A stretch of 64,000 bases of DNA, taken from NCBI RefSeq assembly GCF_047948215.1, contig NC_134458.1, positions 142,704,036-142,768,035 on the forward strand. Reading direction: 5' to 3'. The stretch's first letter is position 1, and every line of letters starts with the position of its first letter. The DNA comes from Lycorma delicatula. Lineage: Eukaryota; Arthropoda; Insecta; Hemiptera; Fulgoridae. Positions 60,314-64,000 of this stretch are shown piece after piece. A model generated the notes under the pieces. It did no database searches. It was not told where the DNA came from and saw only the letters and a list, made by a program, of their open reading frames with translations. The position numbers and the translations under genes are program-made.

Positions 60314-60633
60314 GTAAGTCCCCTTTATTTTTATCTACTAGAAGTACGAAAGTGCAAAAAAGTTTATTATTCACTTAAGGACTGAGGTTGCTGTAATGTT
60401 ATTTTGATAAAATTATAAGCAGTGAATTTAAGTAATTCTATGTAATTATTTTTTTCTTTAGGGTCATTTTTAACTTGTTATAAATACAGGAATTTATTGT
60501 CAGCATATTACGTTTTTTTTTTTGTTCATATTCACTATAAATGAAATCATGATGTTGATGACATGCTAACGACATGTGTCCTTATGTTCTTCTGTAGATG
60601 GCTGGAGATGTTATTTAATTTATAAATATTGTA

Positions 60634-60661
60634 CGGTGCGTACAATGAAAATAAAAGCTTG
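60634..60661 (+). repeat. Left terminal inverted repeat of the Tc1-type element
   Basis: 28 bp, 24 matching the complement of 62604-62631. Confidence 0.85.
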
Positions 60662-60789
60662 CTTGCACAAAGCATACTGTGCAGGACATTATATTATTGT
60701 TTACTCGTAACATTAGAAACCGAATATTCTGCAATACAGTGTTTTTAACTACTCATATTTTAATGGGCGGTGGGTGTGTGGAAGCCCTG

Positions 60790-62110
60790 AATGAATTCAA
60801 AATAATATTTATTGTACGCGTTGTTTATGAAGAGAATGAAAAAATCCGTAGTGAAACTCGTGAAATAGTTATTTACGTATACGATTATGAGGAAAGAAGC
60901 TATAAAGTTAGGAAAATTGGAAGATAACAAACATTAAATACGCATTCAGAAATTTGAAAAAAGAACCGCTGCAGTTGCAACTTGTTGGCTTTTAAGCTTA
61001 CAAGTTCAAAAAACTCGAAAAGAAAAGCAGGATCTTCTTAAATCTAAATCGCCGTCGTGCTCATTCAGCACACAAAAAAAGAATAACCACCATTCAAAAT
61101 AAGGTAGTTGATCAAGGCTTTGTAAGACGAATAGTTAACGAGCTTCATGCAGAACATAATGAACTACCTTTTCTAAATAAATTACGTGAAGAACTTCAAA
61201 AGAGTATTCAATTTATAGGTTCTAGAACTACACTATCAACTATACTGAAAGACTTAGGGTGATAACTTAGGTTTAAAACTGATAATAATAGGAAACGTTT
61301 GATTGAGAAAGAAGAGATCCGGTGGAAGAGAATAGAATATTTAAGAAAAATTACCAGTTGCAGAAAAGAAAATTCTTGGATTGTTTATTTGGACGAATCG
61401 TATATTTTAACGTACCACTCGACGACATTATCGTGGTCGGATGACAGTGGTGCAGGAGTAAAAGTGCCGATTAATAAAGGTGATTGGTTTATTTTAATCC
61501 ACACTGGAGGATATATGGGGTTCATTCCGAACCCGACGTTAACTAGGAAAACAAATTTAAAAAACGTGCCTATCACAACAGCGTAAGCAACAACAAGTTC
61601 ATGTAATGAGTACTTGAAAAATTAATTCTTAGAGTTCCCCCCAGTCAGTGTTTGTTATCAATGATAATGCGCCATCTCACAATTCACTTCCAGAGAAGCC
61701 TTTGAATTTAAATGACAGGAAAAGTGGCATTATTAATTGGTTAGGAGAGAAAAATATCAGGTTTAATAAAGCAGTGTTAAAACTACAATCGTATGACGTA
61801 ATTAAATCAAATAAAAATTCAAAAATAAAGTATCATTTTGATGAACTATTAAGAAAACATGAGCATCAGGTTCTGTGACTTCCATCTTCCCAATTCCCGA
61901 TTTAAATCCAATCGAGATGGTATGGTCAGCTCTGAAATGATATGTTGGTAATATTAGCACAACATTTTTAATGTTAAATGTTAAAAAAATTAGCTGAGGA
62001 ACAAATGAATGAATTGAATGAGGATTATTGGAAACCATGTTGCGAACATGTAAAATAAGCTGAAACTGAGTATAAGAAGATGGAACCGCTAATCAACGAG
62101 ATGATGGATT
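60790..62110 (+). pseudogene. DDE transposase of the IS630/Tc1 type, broken
   Basis: The N-terminal region (SETREIVIYVYDYEERSYK) is followed by a damaged helix-turn-helix part, then FVRRIVNELHAEHNELPFLN, TLSTILKDLG and KTDNNRKRLIEKEEIRWKR in shifting frames. The catalytic domain keeps all three acidic motifs: VYLDESYIL (Asp at 61392-61394), VINDNAPSH (Asp at 61663-61665) and PDLNPIEMVWSAL (Asp at 61899-61901). WSDDSGAGVKVPINKGDW and HTGGYMGFI lie between the first two. A stop near 61262, a stop after ITTA and a frameshift before the third Asp inactivate it. It resembles transposases widespread in aphids and other insects that carry a DDE_3 domain. Confidence 0.85.
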
Positions 62111-62603
62111 AATTTATCATATATCTAGACAGCGTTAGTGAAAATTATTGATCCGATGAAGTCAGAGAAGGTGGTGAACTTGCTCAGAAACTGGAAATAA
62201 AATGCAAATTTTAAAAAGGAAAGCGATAATAATAATAATAATAGTACAATCGACAATAAAAACAATCGTAAAAAACGAAATAATTTAAAAATTTTTAATA
62301 AAAAAAATAAATATTGTACAAAAAAAATTATACAGTAATAATTGTACGTCTAATTAGTGTAGTTAAGGTTACATATACATTCAAGCAGCAGTTAAGATTT
62401 TTTTTTAATTTAAGAGTACACCTAAGTTAAAATCCTTGTTTTTACAATCATTATTTATTGAATTATTAATAGTAATTACGTAATAATGAATTAAACATGA
62501 AAACGGTAACATGCATAAATAAAATAATGATTATTATTGTCCTATTAGATGGGTGTAAATGTTTTCAGGTTCGGTAGTAATGCAGTCTCGATCTTGTCCA
62601 ATA

Positions 62604-62631
62604 CAAGCTTTTATTTTTATTGAACGCACTA
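62604..62631 (-). repeat. Right terminal inverted repeat of the Tc1-type element
   Basis: 28 bp; includes CAAGCTTTTATTTTTATTG on the plus strand, the complement of the left end. Confidence 0.85.
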
Positions 62632-62633
62632 TA

Positions 62634-63715
62634 CCTACGATCCTTATGTTGTACTTTACTACATAACCGATACGCTTTAATGTAATATTGTAAATGAAAA
62701 ACGCGTAATATTATTACAGTAAAACAACGGCATAGCTATTGTTTTTGTTATTATTATTATTTTAGCCTTCTTACGAAATCTGCGTCTTTTTTTTGTTTAT
62801 TCCCACGTTGGAAATGAATATTACGTTTAAGATTTTATAGCATAGATTTTTCTCCTCTCTTAGAATTTTTACTGCCTTCCTCGTTTCCTCCCTTTTTTAT
62901 TATTCTTTTTTTCTCTCTCCTGTAGAAATGTACCTTCTCCTCTCCCCACCAAGCAGTTCTCTTTAACCAACTAGATGAATATCATAAAAATGTTGCTCGA
63001 GATATATAACTACCTTTTATCCTGCTATAAGGCTCCGCTTTTAATAATCTACCATTTTTCTCAAAACCATCTTTCTAGCTTCTGCAGTAATATTCAGTAC
63101 TTAAAATACTCTTGAGTTACATTGTGTAGAGTAATCCATTTGAAAAATAGATTAGTTTAAAACATTTTTTTTTTAATTTTATGTTATTTTTAGTTCATTC
63201 TAGTACCGTAATATTATATCCCTTCTTTTTTTTGTTTTTTCCCTCCTTTCTTTTTTAATACACTCTTTGGTCTCAACGTAATAACTAAAATCAGATTTAT
63301 TATTTTCATTTTTATAATTATAATCTCTTACCGTCTTGGCGTAGGCCTAGTGTCCTGCAACGGTTCAAAATATCTCCATTGCAGGTTTACCTGGTTTCCT
63401 TTTTCCTATAAATTTATTGCTTGCTTAGTCACAATAATTTAAAATAACTTTACTATACATACAGTTAATGTGTATATCCAATAATTGAAATATTAAGCAA
63501 CGGAAGTAAGTTATTTTTAGATTAAATTTTTTTTTGTAAGCGATTTTAACCGTCTTACCCGATTTTACCCGTCTTTCCTTCAGGAACGATTTCTTCTCTT
63601 TTCTCCCTCCTCCCAAAAAAAGCAAGTAATATGATTTTTTGAACAAATTACTTGGCCCATTATAACATTTCTTTTAAACTATATTCTTATCAAGTAAATC
63701 ATGAATGCGACTTTC
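62634..63715. other. AT-rich spacer, nothing recognised
   Basis: No motif in the short frames, no repeat pair. Confidence 0.5.
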
Positions 63716-63718
63716 CAC

Positions 63719-63775
63719 CATGGGTGATTGGAAACCCATGTTTTGGAAACAAAAGGGGTTTTCAAGAACCCCTTT
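63719..63775. repeat. Two adjacent short hairpins
   Basis: CATGGGT pairs with ACCCATG (63719-63740, 8-nt loop) and AAAGGGGTT pairs with AACCCCTTT (63752-63775, loop TTCAAG). Both stems are perfect. Origin unknown. Confidence 0.75.
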
Positions 63776-64000
63776 GGAATTCCAGTTTCCAGATATTTAA
63801 TTATAAACGTTCTTTAAAATTCTGTCAGTTCTAATTTTTATTCTTTTAATTTTTTCATAAAAAAATATCCATAAATAATCTAATCATAAAGAAACCTGTT
63901 TTCCTTAAACGTTGCTAAATTAAAAAAAATAAATCAACAATTTTATTTCGGCGGTTCCTCTGTTATGTGGAATTAAAAAAAAATATATATATCTTATAAT

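Larger units (their letters stand above)
60634..62631 (+). mobile_element. IS630/Tc1-type DNA transposon with terminal inverted repeats and TA duplication
   Basis: The left end CGGTGCGTACAAT and the right end (complement of 62604-62631) TAGTGCGTTCAAT pair over 28 bp with four mismatches and run into a shared AAAATAAAAGCTTG. TA dinucleotides flank both ends (60632-60633 and 62632-62633), as expected for this superfamily. The element is 1998 bp and contains one transposase pseudogene. The ends are intact, so it could have been moved by a related enzyme after its own gene decayed. Confidence 0.85.

Overview
The window looks like non-coding, repeat-rich nuclear DNA from an insect. A hemipteran is my guess, because the two tRNA-derived SINE families and the RTE-clade LINE resemble repeats I associate with true bugs and planthoppers; no sequence here proves it. 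The DNA is strongly AT-rich, dense in (TA)n, (CA)n and poly-T tracts, and filled with broken transposable elements. I find no intact protein-coding host gene, no rRNA and no functional tRNA. One short exon-like segment with good splice signals lies at 60261-60313, so part of the window may be intron.

Layout. 0.3-6.8 kb: three minus-strand fragments of one LINE family (the first covers most of a reverse transcriptase domain), a SINE with target-site duplications and a ~180 bp tandem repeat. 7.0-9.75 kb: a long-inverted-repeat element with ~0.8 kb arms. 12.96-14.41 kb: a pseudogene of a multicopy arthropod protein of unknown function. 15.4-20.4 kb: a mariner-like fragment, a fourth copy of the first LINE family, a broken mariner with a D-39-D spacing, and a Jockey-type LINE fragment whose 3' part is repeated in inverted orientation. 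20.4-27.0 kb: few recognisable features apart from twin perfect hairpins. 27.0-28.9 kb: SINE-B, a foldback element with two inverted hammerhead-ribozyme-like motifs, a LINE 3'-UTR fragment and a SINE-A. 30.5-36.8 kb: an RTE LINE 3' fragment, a fragment of a related LINE, and an RTE copy with 5'UTR, endonuclease and 3' end but a large internal deletion. 38-41 kb: a foldback-type repeat and a Jockey LINE 3' end. 46.9-50.66 kb: an I/R1-type LINE carrying an RNase H domain and split by a SINE-B, then the best-preserved RTE reverse transcriptase fragment. 51.0-53.7 kb: an element with ~0.1 kb terminal inverted repeats that contains a hAT transposase remnant. 54.4-64 kb: a SINE-A, the candidate exon and a nearly 2 kb IS630/Tc1-type transposon with both inverted ends and TA duplications.

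How the parts relate. The RTE, Jockey and I-type LINEs encode the enzymes of target-primed reverse transcription. SINEs of both families carry RNA polymerase III promoter boxes and share a similar 3' tail, suggesting that one LINE mobilised both. All recognised coding regions contain stops, frameshifts or truncations, so this looks like an old repeat graveyard. The least expected item is the 27.4-28.0 kb foldback with the hammerhead-like folds.
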